52,731 bases of DNA from an uncultured Campylobacter sp. (GTDB lineage Bacteria > Campylobacterota > Campylobacteria > Campylobacterales > Campylobacteraceae), in the NCBI GenBank assembly GCA_937965895.1, contig CALCKS010000125.1, forward strand, positions 1 through 52,731. Direction: 5' to 3'. How positions within the stretch are numbered: the stretch's first letter is position 1; the number at the start of each line of letters is the position of its first letter. A program made the position numbers and the translations under genes. Below are positions 23,513 to 32,512 of this stretch, piece after piece. The notes below the pieces were generated by a model, which saw only the letters and a program-made list of their open reading frames with translations, searched no databases and was not told the origin of the DNA.

Positions 23513-24814
23513 TTATCTGAAAAATTTATCGAGCAAGCCTTGTTTTGGCGTTATTATCTCAGACGGCGAACCGTTTACGCTATGATAGATGGCTTTGCCG
23601 TATTTCGTCGCATAGTACCTGAGTAAAATGCGCTGTAAATTTGGCTCCGTGCTGGGCACGAACCAGCCGTTATTCGTCACTGCGATCATGACGTCAAATT
23701 CCCCCTCAAATAGCTCGTCCCTAGTCGCTTCGTAACAGATCGCGTTTCTGATTTTAAGGCCCTCTATCTCGTAGTCGCTAGGAGCGCTTGCCGTTTCAAA
23801 ATCCTTCGCGCCGCCGAAAAATATTTTATTTATCAAATCTCGCGCAAACTCCGGTAGCGGGATCTCTTCGCCAAAAGGCACGAGGATAAATTTATCCATC
23901 CGCCGCACCTTACCTTGGTCAAAGAAAAACGCCGAGTTGTAGTTCGTGCCGTTTTGGCGAGCTAGCGCGCCGGCGACGATAGCGATCTTTTGCGATTTTT
24001 CGAGTAGTTCGGAGGTCAAATTTCTCTCGTGCGTCATATAAACGGGAAAGGCGCTCTCAGGCAAAATAACCGCTCTAAAACCGGCGCCTATCGCCTCGTC
24101 TATGATGGCTAAATTTTGATTTATAAACTCGTTTTTTAGCTGCTTGGCCCACTTTAGCTCTTGCGCGACTTCGGTGTTTGCCAGTTTTACTTCAAAAGGC
24201 AGAGTTTTAAAATTTGGCGTATCGTACTGCACCGCGCAGGCTAAAAGCGCGGCAAAAGCGATAAATTTGAGGCGGTTTTTGACGTAAAACAGGCACAAAA
24301 TCGCAGCAAAAATAAACGCAAGCGCAAGTAAATTTGGCGCAAAAATGCCCGGCACGAAAACGGCTTCTAAATTTAGCCAATTAAAGCCGAAAGGATGGAT
24401 GTTTGAAACTAAAATAAGCAGCAAAGCCTTTAGCCAAATTTGAGCCGGGATACCCGCTATCAAAAAAAGCGCGCCGTAGATGATCCCGATGGCTAAAATC
24501 TCAAGCGGGATGAGGTAGCTAAGCTCGTAATAAACGAGGCTAAAGCTGATCCAGTAAAACCACAAAATCCCGATAAAAAATCCCGTCCAAAAAAAGCCGC
24601 GGCGGTCAAATTTAAGCAGAAAATAAAAGCCTGCGATCGCAAAAAAAGGCGAGATAAAATTTAAAATTTCGCCGCCTAAAACATCGGCCAGTATAAAATT
24701 TGAGATTAAAATCGCGCCGACAAAGGCTTTTATTATAATTTTAGTGCTAAAATAGGGGCTTAAAATTTTTTTTATCAAGGAACCCCATGCAAGAAGGAAA
24801 TTTCGTAGCTTCAT
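23513..24814 (-). CDS. lnt: Apolipoprotein N-acyltransferase
   Basis: 433 residues. Lnt adds the third acyl chain to lipoproteins at the periplasmic face of the inner membrane. Several N-terminal membrane helices are followed by a nitrilase-like domain with the catalytic Glu (ILPESAFPVY), Lys (MDKFILVPFGEEIP) and Cys (NAICYEATRDELF). The 24814 ATG would overlap the first 28 bases of divergent yajC. A TTG at 24778, preceded by TGGGG, would avoid this and loses only 12 residues before the first helix, so the start is uncertain. Confidence 0.9.
   Translation of the reverse strand: MKLRNFLLAWGSLIKKILSPYFSTKIIIKAFVGAILISNFILADVLGGEILNFISPFFAIAGFYFLLKFDRRGFFWTGFFIGILWFYWISFSLVYYELSYLIPLEILAIGIIYGALFLIAGIPAQIWLKALLLILVSNIHPFGFNWLNLEAVFVPGIFAPNLLALAFIFAAILCLFYVKNRLKFIAFAALLACAVQYDTPNFKTLPFEVKLANTEVAQELKWAKQLKNEFINQNLAIIDEAIGAGFRAVILPESAFPVYMTHERNLTSELLEKSQKIAIVAGALARQNGTNYNSAFFFDQGKVRRMDKFILVPFGEEIPLPEFARDLINKIFFGGAKDFETASAPSDYEIEGLKIRNAICYEATRDELFEGEFDVMIAVTNNGWFVPSTEPNLQRILLRYYATKYGKAIYHSVNGSPSEIITPKQGLLDKFFR
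24734..24753 (+). promoter_or_regulatory. Candidate yajC-secDF promoter region
   Basis: A perfect TATAAT (24734-24739) and a GCTAAAAT word (24746-24753) both lie 34-53 bases before the yajC ATG, followed by a T8 run at 24766-24773. Either could be the -10. Both lie inside the 5' coding part of lnt on the other strand. Confidence 0.45.
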
Positions 24815-25077
24815 TACTGCCTCTAGTCGTGCTTTTCGCGATATTTTATTTTTTGGTTATCAGACCACAGCAAAAACAGCAAAAAGCTCATACCGCGATG
24901 CTAGCCGCACTCGAAAAGGGCGACAAGATCATAACTAGCGGCGGACTAATCTGCGAGGTGATAAAACCGGAAGAGGATTTTATCAGAGTTAAGCTTAACG
25001 ACGACGTAATCGTGCGCGTTTCACGCGAATTCGTCGCGAGAAAAATAGAAAAAACAGAGACGAAAGCAAATGCGTAA
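24787..25077 (+). CDS. yajC: Preprotein translocase subunit YajC
   Basis: 96 residues. YajC is the small partner of SecDF in the holotranslocon. One membrane helix at about 8-27 is followed by the family motif FYFLVIRPQQKQQKAHTAML and GDKIITSGGLICEV. AAGGA precedes the ATG by about 7 bases. It overlaps secD by 8 bases, so the two are translated together. Confidence 0.95.
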   Translation: MQEGNFVASLLPLVVLFAIFYFLVIRPQQKQQKAHTAMLAALEKGDKIITSGGLICEVIKPEEDFIRVKLNDDVIVRVSREFVARKIEKTETKANA

Positions 25078-26650
25078 CGGCAAAATAACGTATAGGCTGA
25101 TCATCTTTGCTTTGGCTTTGATTTTCGGCATTATCTTTTCCGCGCCGTCGTTTACGGACAAGCTAGGCGGCTCTAAAATCAGTCTAGGTCTTGATTTACA
25201 GGGTGGACTTCATATGCTCCTTGGCGTCGAGACCGAGGAAGCCATACACTCAAAGATTAAGTCGATAGCCGCTAGCGTGAACTATTTTGCGAAAAAAGAG
25301 GATGTTTTGATCGATAGCTTTAAGATCCGCGAAGACAAGGTAGACTTTGAGCTGCTTGATGCGGACGAAGCCGCTAAGATCGACGGCATGCTAAAAGACA
25401 TCAAGGGTCTTAACGTACAAAAAGAGGGTCTAAAATACTCAGTCGGTCTAACCGACGCCGAGAAGGCCGAAACGATCGAATATGCGATAAACCAAGCGGT
25501 CGAAACGATCAGAAACCGCCTCGATCAGTTCGGTCTAGCAGAGCCTACTGTTGCAAGGCAGGGCAAGGATAATATCCTAGTCGAGCTTCCTGGCATCAAA
25601 ACGGCAGCTGATGAGCAGCGCGCTCGCGATCTCATCGCAAAAGCCGCGCACCTCCAGCTAATGGCCGTCGATGAAAAGCGCCAGTCGCAGGCAAACTCTA
25701 TGAGCGAGGCTGAGGCTGAGAGCTACGGCGACATCATCTATCCGGACGTCAAAAATGCGCAGATAAAATACGTAGTAAAAAACATCCCCGTCCTTGATGG
25801 CGCGATGCTAACGGACGCTAGAGTCGCCTTTGATCAGCGCACGAACGCACCTATCATCAGCTTTACTTTAAACGCCGAGGGAGCTAGGATATTTGGCGAT
25901 TTTACCGGTGCAAACGTAGGCAAGCGACTAGCTATCGTGCTTGACGGCAAGGTGTACTCGGCTCCTTCGATAAACGAGCGAATCGGCGGCGGAAGCGGTC
26001 AGATAAGCGGCGGGTTTAGCGTAGAGGAGGCTCATGACGTAGCTATCGCACTTAGAAGCGGCGCTCTTTTGGCTCCGGTAAAAATGCTAGAAAAACGAAG
26101 CGTAGGACCGAGTCTTGGTGCCGATAGCATAAGACAATCTATGATCGCGCTAGCCTCGGCTTCGGTTTTGGTGGTGCTATTTATGATAGCTTATTACGGT
26201 TTTAGCGGCATTTTGGCAAATATCGCGCTTGTCGCAAATATCTTAATATTGGTCGCTGTGATGGCGATGTTCGGTGCCGCTCTAACGCTACCTGGAATGG
26301 CCGGTATAGTGCTAACTATCGGTATGGCGGTCGATGCTAACGTCATTATAAACGAGCGTATCAGAGAGCTACTGCGCGACGGAGCTGGTATCGCAACGAG
26401 CGTGAAAAAGGGCTATGAAAACGCGATGAGCGCGATCATAGACGCAAATTTGACTACACTTATTACCTCGGTCGTGCTTTACGCCTACGGTACTGGACCG
26501 GTCAAGGGCTTTGCCGTAACTATGGGTATAGGTATCATCGCTTCGATGATAACGGCGATCTTGGGTACTCACGGTATGTTTGATACGATTATAAATAAAA
26601 TAGAAAAAAGCGGTAACACGCGGTTTTGGTTTGGTTATAAAAGGGTATAA
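25070..26650 (+). CDS. secD: Protein translocase subunit SecD
   Basis: 526 residues, RND-type membrane protein that uses the proton gradient to help pull exported proteins into the periplasm. Seen: first helix at about 7-27, SLGLDLQGGLHMLLGVE, a large periplasmic region with IRNRLDQFGLAEPTVARQG, then five helices from about 345 with the GMAVDANVIINERIRE motif of helix 4. Length is shorter than E. coli SecD (615), typical of the class. Its stop is directly followed by the secF ATG. Confidence 0.96.
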   Translation: MRNGKITYRLIIFALALIFGIIFSAPSFTDKLGGSKISLGLDLQGGLHMLLGVETEEAIHSKIKSIAASVNYFAKKEDVLIDSFKIREDKVDFELLDADEAAKIDGMLKDIKGLNVQKEGLKYSVGLTDAEKAETIEYAINQAVETIRNRLDQFGLAEPTVARQGKDNILVELPGIKTAADEQRARDLIAKAAHLQLMAVDEKRQSQANSMSEAEAESYGDIIYPDVKNAQIKYVVKNIPVLDGAMLTDARVAFDQRTNAPIISFTLNAEGARIFGDFTGANVGKRLAIVLDGKVYSAPSINERIGGGSGQISGGFSVEEAHDVAIALRSGALLAPVKMLEKRSVGPSLGADSIRQSMIALASASVLVVLFMIAYYGFSGILANIALVANILILVAVMAMFGAALTLPGMAGIVLTIGMAVDANVIINERIRELLRDGAGIATSVKKGYENAMSAIIDANLTTLITSVVLYAYGTGPVKGFAVTMGIGIIASMITAILGTHGMFDTIINKIEKSGNTRFWFGYKRV

Positions 26651-27622
26651 ATGCAATTTTTCTCAAAGGCACATGTTTATGATTTTATGAGCAAGCGCTA
26701 CATCGCGCTCGCCGTCTCTGCCGTGCTGTTTTTCGGTTCGCTTTTTTTGATGGCGACGAAAGGCTTTAACTACGGCATCGACTTTTCCGGCGGTACGCTC
26801 ATCCAGGTGAAATACGATAGCGCAGTCTCGCTAGATAAAATTCGCGCGGCTTTAGCAAAAGACGAAGCCTATAAAAACGCCAGCGTTACGGAATTTGGTT
26901 CGGCGGAGGAAGTTACGATTAGATTTTCGGGAGCAAGCTCAAATTTGGGTAGCGACGTCGGAGCTAGCGTAGCCGAGCTTTTAAAAGATACGGGCAAATT
27001 TGAGATCCGCCGTACTGACGTGGTTGGGCCTAAAGTCGGCGATGAGCTACGCGAAAAAGGCGTGATGGCGCTTGCAATCTCGCTTGTTGGTATTTTGATC
27101 TACATCGCGTTTAGATTTGAGTGGAGATTTGCGATGGCGGCGGTGGCTTCGGAGATTCACGACGTCGTGATTACGATGGGAGCTATCAGTCTTTTTGCTA
27201 TCGACGTAAATTTAGACACTCTCGCGGCGATCCTTACGGTCGTGGGCTACTCGCTAAATGATACGATCATCGTCTTTGACCGTATCAGAGAAAATATCAA
27301 AAGCAGCAAGAGTACGCATCTTGATACGATAATAAACGAATCAGTCTCTGCGACGCTAACTAGAACGATACTCACCTCAGGCACAACACTCATTACGGTC
27401 GTCGTGCTATTTTTGTTCGGCGGAGATATGATACACGGATTTTCTTTGGCGCTGATAGTGGGCATAGTCATCGGTACGCTTAGCTCGATATTCGTCGCTG
27501 CGCCTATGCTTTTGTGGTTTAAATTTAGCGTGGAGAAATACCGCGCTATGGAAGCGGAAAAGGCGCGCGTACAAAGAGAAAAAGACAAGCAACGCGCGAT
27601 GTTTGAAAAAGGCACTATATAA
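26651..27622 (+). CDS. secF: Protein translocase subunit SecF
   Basis: 323 residues. Partner of SecD. Motifs: GFNYGIDFSGGTLIQVK after helix 1, RRTDVVGPKVGDELREKGV, and GYSLNDTIIVFDRIREN of helix 4. Six membrane helices in the usual arrangement. The cytoplasmic tail is unusually rich in basic and acidic residues (KARVQREKDKQRAMFEKG). The ATG abuts the secD stop codon. Confidence 0.96.
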   Translation: MQFFSKAHVYDFMSKRYIALAVSAVLFFGSLFLMATKGFNYGIDFSGGTLIQVKYDSAVSLDKIRAALAKDEAYKNASVTEFGSAEEVTIRFSGASSNLGSDVGASVAELLKDTGKFEIRRTDVVGPKVGDELREKGVMALAISLVGILIYIAFRFEWRFAMAAVASEIHDVVITMGAISLFAIDVNLDTLAAILTVVGYSLNDTIIVFDRIRENIKSSKSTHLDTIINESVSATLTRTILTSGTTLITVVVLFLFGGDMIHGFSLALIVGIVIGTLSSIFVAAPMLLWFKFSVEKYRAMEAEKARVQREKDKQRAMFEKGTI

Positions 27623-27631
27623 GGAGATGCG

Positions 27632-27970
27632 ATGAACTGGGGCAAGGTTGTTTATATATTTTTCGCGCTTATGAGCCTGACGACGACGGCGGGGTTTTTA
27701 TACGATAAAAACGAGATTGCGCTATTTGTAGCGGCGAGTGTAAACGTGATCTCGACGCTGCTAAAAATCGGCGTCAAAAACGTCTTTGCTGCAGAGCTTT
27801 TTGCTAGCTCGCTAGTGGCTGATTTGCACCTTATTCCGGCTTTTGTGCTGCTTCAGGTAAACGGCAACGCGCATATGGCGTATTCGCTAGCGATCGGCGC
27901 CGCGATAGCAAACGTCTTTTCTTTGGCGCTTGTTTTGGTCGAGTCCAGCAAGACGCAAGAAGAATTTTAG
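27632..27970 (+). CDS. Small conserved membrane protein (resembles DUF6394)
   Basis: 112 residues with about four hydrophobic segments (roughly 5-22, 27-47, 52-75, 82-104) and almost no soluble part. Its position between secF and leuS is, as I recall, shared among Campylobacterota. Function unknown. AAGGAG lies 5 bases before the ATG. 9 bases from secF and 8 from leuS, so within one operon. Confidence 0.75.
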   Translation: MNWGKVVYIFFALMSLTTTAGFLYDKNEIALFVAASVNVISTLLKIGVKNVFAAELFASSLVADLHLIPAFVLLQVNGNAHMAYSLAIGAAIANVFSLALVLVESSKTQEEF

Positions 27971-27978
27971 GAGTAAAA

Positions 27979-30450
27979 ATGAGTGAAATTTTAAAATACG
28001 AGCCGGCGAAAATAGAAAAAAAATGGCAAGAAATTTGGAGCAAAAACGGCGAATTTGAGCCCAAAGACGACTATAGCCTGCCTAAAAAATATATCCTAAG
28101 CATGTTTCCGTATCCTAGCGGACGCATCCATATGGGACACGTGAGAAACTACACCATCGGCGACGCCTTGGCTCGTTACTATCGCAAGCGCGGCTACAAC
28201 GTCCTTCATCCGATCGGCTTTGATAGCTTTGGCATGCCTGCGGAAAATGCGGCGATAAAGCACAAAATCCATCCTAAAATTTGGACTTACGAAAATATAG
28301 ACTACATGCGCGGCGAGCTTGAGACGCTGGGGCTTAGCTTTTCTAAAAAGCGCGAGTTTGCAACGTCTGACCCGCTTTATACTAAATTTGAGCAAGAATT
28401 TTTCATCAAAATGTACGAAAAAGGGCTGGTTTACCGCAAAAGCGCAGTCGTAAACTGGTGCGAATACGACCAAACCGTGCTTGCCAACGAGCAGGTCGAG
28501 GACGGATGCTGCTGGAGATGCGGAAATGCCGTCATCCAGCGCGAGCTACCTGGCTACTACCTAAAGATCACCGATTATGCGCAGGAGCTGCTAGACGATC
28601 TAAAGCGCCTTGAAGGCAAATGGCCGTCTCAAGTGCTCACGATGCAGGAAAACTGGATCGGCAAGAGCTTTGGCTTGGAGTTTAAATTTGAGCTTGACGA
28701 AGAGTCGAAGCGGATTTTAGAAGGCGGCGAGCAGATAGAGGGTTTTGAGGTATTTACGACGCGCCCGGATACGATTTACGGCGTTAGCTACGCAGCCTTG
28801 GCGCCTGAGCACAAGATCGTAAAAAGACTGCTTGACGGCGGTAAGCTGGAGGCGGATAAGGCTGAGCGAATCAGGAAAATTTTAAACCAAAGCCCGCGCG
28901 AACGGCAAACTAGCGAAAAAGATGGACTGTTTTTGGGTATTAACGTCCTGCACCCGCTAACGGGCGAAAAAGTACCGGTTTGGGTAGCCAATTTCGTTTT
29001 AGCGGACTACGGTAGTGGCGCGGTTATGGCAGTTCCGGCTCACGATGAGCGTGACTACGAGTTTGCGAGTAAATTTGATCTACCGATAAAGTGGGTGGTT
29101 AAGCCTGCGCAGGGCGAATTTGAGGGCGGCAAGGCGCTAACGGAGTACGGAATATCTATAAATTCGCCGCTCATAAACGGACTTGGCAGCGAAGAGGCAA
29201 AACTAAAAATCATAGAAAAATTTGAAGCGGACAAGATTGGCAAACGCGTCGTAAATTTTAAAATCCGCGACTGGGGTATCTCTAGGCAGCGCTACTGGGG
29301 CGCGCCGATACCGATGGTTCACTGCAAGTGCTGTGGAGTCGTGCCTGAAAAGATCGAAAATTTGCCTGTGACGCTACCTGACGACGTTCAGATAACAGGC
29401 GAGGGGAATCCACTCGATAAGCACGAGAGCTGGAAACACGTAAAGTGCCCAAAATGCGGCGGCGAAGCTATCCGCGAGACCGATACGATGGATACGTTTT
29501 TTGAGAGTAGCTGGTATTTCGCTAGATACGCGAGCGACGAAAAAACGTGGCAGGAACGCGCATTTGACGAAAAAAGCGTGAATTATTGGATGAATGTGGA
29601 TCAGTATATCGGTGGTATCGAGCATGCGATCTTGCACCTGCTTTACGCGAGATTTTTCCAAAAGGCTTTGCGAGATCTAGGCTACCTCAGAGACGATGAG
29701 CCGTTTGAGCGCCTGCTTACTCAGGGTATGGTGCTAAAAGACGGCAAAAAAATGAGTAAAAGCAAGGGCAACGTGGTTGATCCAGATGATATCATACATA
29801 AATACGGCGCCGATACGGCGAGGCTTTTTATTCTATTTGCCGCGCCTCCGCAAAAAGAACTTGAGTGGAACGACAGCGCTGTCGAGGGCGCGTTTAGATT
29901 TATAAACCGCTTGTACGAACGAAGCTCGGGCGTAAAAAAATGCACGCAAATCCCGCAGATAGCGCACGCAAATTTGAGCAAAGAAGAAAAATATGCGCGT
30001 ATGAAGGTTTATGAGGCGCTTAAAAAATCAAACGACGTTTACGAGGAAAATTTTACGTTTAACACCCTGATCGCCGCCTGCATGGAGGCTCTAAACGCCG
30101 TAAATGCGCAGGATAATCAGGACGTGACGACAGAAGCGTTTTTTATCATCTTAAATTTGCTCGAACCTATCGTGCCGCACGTCGCAAACGAGCTTAGTGG
30201 GCAGCTATTTGGCAGGGCGAATTTTGCGAAAATAGAAATTTTAGACGAGGTTTTCGAAAAAGATAGCTTAAATTTGGCTATTACTGTTAACGGCAAAAGG
30301 CGCGGCGAATTTGAAGCGCCAAGCAGCGCAAGCGATGACGAGGTTTTGGCTCTAGCTAGACAAAGTGCGGCTAAATGGCTAGAAGGAAAAGAAATAATCA
30401 AACAAATTTACGTGAACGGCAAGCTCGTAAATTTCGTAATAAAAGGCTAA
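27979..30450 (+). CDS. leuS: Leucyl-tRNA synthetase
   Basis: 823 residues, class I aminoacyl-tRNA synthetase. HIGH-type motif H51-M-G-H54 in YPSGRIHMGHVRNYTIGD, KMSKS at 591-595. A CP1 editing domain with TTRPDTIYGVSYAALAPEH lies between. Zinc knuckles are CCWRCG in the ZN1 region and CKCCG plus CPKCGG further on. The length is slightly below E. coli (860). AGGAG precedes the ATG. Confidence 0.97.
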   Translation: MSEILKYEPAKIEKKWQEIWSKNGEFEPKDDYSLPKKYILSMFPYPSGRIHMGHVRNYTIGDALARYYRKRGYNVLHPIGFDSFGMPAENAAIKHKIHPKIWTYENIDYMRGELETLGLSFSKKREFATSDPLYTKFEQEFFIKMYEKGLVYRKSAVVNWCEYDQTVLANEQVEDGCCWRCGNAVIQRELPGYYLKITDYAQELLDDLKRLEGKWPSQVLTMQENWIGKSFGLEFKFELDEESKRILEGGEQIEGFEVFTTRPDTIYGVSYAALAPEHKIVKRLLDGGKLEADKAERIRKILNQSPRERQTSEKDGLFLGINVLHPLTGEKVPVWVANFVLADYGSGAVMAVPAHDERDYEFASKFDLPIKWVVKPAQGEFEGGKALTEYGISINSPLINGLGSEEAKLKIIEKFEADKIGKRVVNFKIRDWGISRQRYWGAPIPMVHCKCCGVVPEKIENLPVTLPDDVQITGEGNPLDKHESWKHVKCPKCGGEAIRETDTMDTFFESSWYFARYASDEKTWQERAFDEKSVNYWMNVDQYIGGIEHAILHLLYARFFQKALRDLGYLRDDEPFERLLTQGMVLKDGKKMSKSKGNVVDPDDIIHKYGADTARLFILFAAPPQKELEWNDSAVEGAFRFINRLYERSSGVKKCTQIPQIAHANLSKEEKYARMKVYEALKKSNDVYEENFTFNTLIAACMEALNAVNAQDNQDVTTEAFFIILNLLEPIVPHVANELSGQLFGRANFAKIEILDEVFEKDSLNLAITVNGKRRGEFEAPSSASDDEVLALARQSAAKWLEGKEIIKQIYVNGKLVNFVIKG

Positions 30451-30453
30451 ATC

Positions 30454-30987
30454 GTGAAGATAAAATTTTTACTACTTTTGGCGACTTTCATCTTGGTTGG
30501 ATGCGGCTATAAGCCCGTCTCAAAGATCACGAACGACATAACGGGCGACCGTGTATACGTAAATGTGCTAATAAGCAAAGAAGAGCCTAAAAACAGCGTT
30601 TGGATCAAAGATAGCGTACTAGAGGGTATCGTAACAAGGCTGGGCAAACGCATAAGCTACGATAAAAACGAGCCAACCACCATAACCGTCTCGATCAAAT
30701 CGCTTAACTATCAAGCGCTATTATATGATGAAAACGGCTATGTGACGTCGTATAAAGCGATACTAACGCTAAATTTCGACACTAAGTTAAAAGGCGGCAA
30801 AACGCTATCGGTGACTACTTCGGGCGAGCACGACTTTACCGTGTCGCAAAAGATAAGAGATACTAGATTTGCCGACGGCGTCATCAGCGAAAGCGATAGA
30901 TATAATGCAGTAAAACAGGCCTCGCAAGAGGCTTTTGACGAGTATATCGCTACGCTTGCCGTAAAAGGTCTAAAGCGTGGCGACTAG
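30454..30987 (+). CDS. lptE: LPS assembly lipoprotein LptE (LptE-like)
   Basis: 177 residues. GTG start 3 bases after the leuS stop. Lipoprotein signal with lipobox LVGC and lipidation Cys17, followed by GYKPVSK, as in LptE/RlpB proteins. The mostly beta-strand body (ITVSIKSLNYQALLYDENGY) matches the plug protein of the LptD barrel. The leuS-lptE order also occurs in E. coli. The family is divergent, so the call leans on context. Confidence 0.75.
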   Translation: MKIKFLLLLATFILVGCGYKPVSKITNDITGDRVYVNVLISKEEPKNSVWIKDSVLEGIVTRLGKRISYDKNEPTTITVSIKSLNYQALLYDENGYVTSYKAILTLNFDTKLKGGKTLSVTTSGEHDFTVSQKIRDTRFADGVISESDRYNAVKQASQEAFDEYIATLAVKGLKRGD

Positions 30988-32512
30988 CGTCAATCAAGTC
31001 ATAAAAGAGACTATCCAGACTATAAAAGAGCGCGGGCTCATGATAACTCCGGATAACTACGCCGAGGTTTTTTGCGAGATAGCTAAAAAAAACGGCGTAA
31101 TAGTGCCTGATTGTCAGAAGCTTGAAAAATACTCGGCTCGCCTAAACGATGAGCTTAAGGCGCAACTAAAACAAAAAAACGTAAGAAACTTGGACGAGCT
31201 TTTTGCTTTTATGGCGGCTAGGCTAAATTCGCCCGGCCTTGCCGAGTATCCAAAACTAATAAATGCGCTCATAGCTATGAATAAAAAGGTTTTTCAAGCC
31301 GTAGCTTCGCTACATAATAAAAATGCTAAAAATTTAGCCGAAGCTAGCTCCGAAGCTCTAAATAGAAGACTAGATGCGCAAGCCATAGATAGAATAAAAG
31401 ACAAATGGTTTGATTTTTTGACCGATTACGACGATAGTTTTTTGAAAAGATTGGGCGTTTACGGCGTTAAAAATTTTAGCGACTTAAAAGATATCGTTGC
31501 TGAGCTTGAGGATGTTTTGACAAAAGAGCAGACTTGCGAAAAACTAGTTCCGCTCGTATCGGATATGCTAAGGCCTTCTATTACCGATAAAATCGACGGC
31601 GAGATAGAAAAAGTAAATAAAATTTTAAAAAGCGATCCAAAGCTTTTAGAGGATCTTTCGGTTAGAAAAAATATAGAAAATTTGACCAAAAAGCGTATCG
31701 AGCTTGATAGGGCCGAGGTTTCTACGAAAGTCGGATCGCTAGATAAGGTTTTGGACGGTATAAACGATCAAATAGCAAGCCTAATCAGCAGTTCTTCTAA
31801 GAGCTCGAGCCAGATGCAGTTTATCAAAAACGATCTAAATTCGATAAATTTAAACGAAGATAGTTTTGAGGGGATCAGAGATAAATTAAAAAATATCGCC
31901 GATACCTTAGATGTCGAGGTTAGGCAATTGGGCGAGCAGATGCTAAGCGACCAGCAAACTATAAAAGAGCTACAAGCAAAAGTGAGCAAGCTGGAAGTAG
32001 AGCTAGAAAGCGCGAAAGCCGAGAGCAAAGAGGATTTTTTAACTAAAACCGCGACAAAAAAAGCACTAATGGAAGAGCTTGGGCGGTTGGAGCTTGATTT
32101 TTTACAACAAAATGCCGACTACGCCGTGTGTTTTTTTGATATAGATCATTTTAAAAATATAAACGACATATACGGCCACGATGCCGGCGACGTGATAATA
32201 GCAAGCGTAGGAAGGGTGCTTAGGGGCAACTCCAGGGAAGTCGATTTCGTTGCTAGGTACGGCGGCGAGGAGTTTGTGGTGTTGTTGCCGGGGTTTGATA
32301 TGGCGCAGAGTATAGGGTTTGCGGATAAGGTGCGCGATGTGCTAAAAAACTCCAAATTTTTATATAAAGACGAACGCATTAGCGTTACGGTGAGTTGCGG
32401 CGTTGCTATACGTAGCCAAAATCAAAGTCAAGCAGCCGTATTAGAAGCTTCGGATAAAATGCTATATCAGGCTAAGCAAAACGGCAGAGATCAGGTGATG
32501 CCTAAAATTTAA
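30977..32512 (+). CDS. Diguanylate cyclase with long N-terminal region and GGDEF domain
   Basis: 511 residues. GTG start overlapping lptE by 11 bases. The C-terminal domain (about 345-510) is a GGDEF cyclase with active site G429-G-E-E-F433 and metal site FFDIDHFKNINDIYGHDAGD. An intact I-site R420-E-V-D423 lies exactly five residues before GGEEF, so product inhibition by c-di-GMP is expected. The N-terminal 340 residues are helical, with a coiled coil near 315-345, no membrane helix and no sensor family that I recognise. It sits between lptE and folC in one operon. Confidence 0.85.
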   Translation: MATSVNQVIKETIQTIKERGLMITPDNYAEVFCEIAKKNGVIVPDCQKLEKYSARLNDELKAQLKQKNVRNLDELFAFMAARLNSPGLAEYPKLINALIAMNKKVFQAVASLHNKNAKNLAEASSEALNRRLDAQAIDRIKDKWFDFLTDYDDSFLKRLGVYGVKNFSDLKDIVAELEDVLTKEQTCEKLVPLVSDMLRPSITDKIDGEIEKVNKILKSDPKLLEDLSVRKNIENLTKKRIELDRAEVSTKVGSLDKVLDGINDQIASLISSSSKSSSQMQFIKNDLNSINLNEDSFEGIRDKLKNIADTLDVEVRQLGEQMLSDQQTIKELQAKVSKLEVELESAKAESKEDFLTKTATKKALMEELGRLELDFLQQNADYAVCFFDIDHFKNINDIYGHDAGDVIIASVGRVLRGNSREVDFVARYGGEEFVVLLPGFDMAQSIGFADKVRDVLKNSKFLYKDERISVTVSCGVAIRSQNQSQAAVLEASDKMLYQAKQNGRDQVMPKI

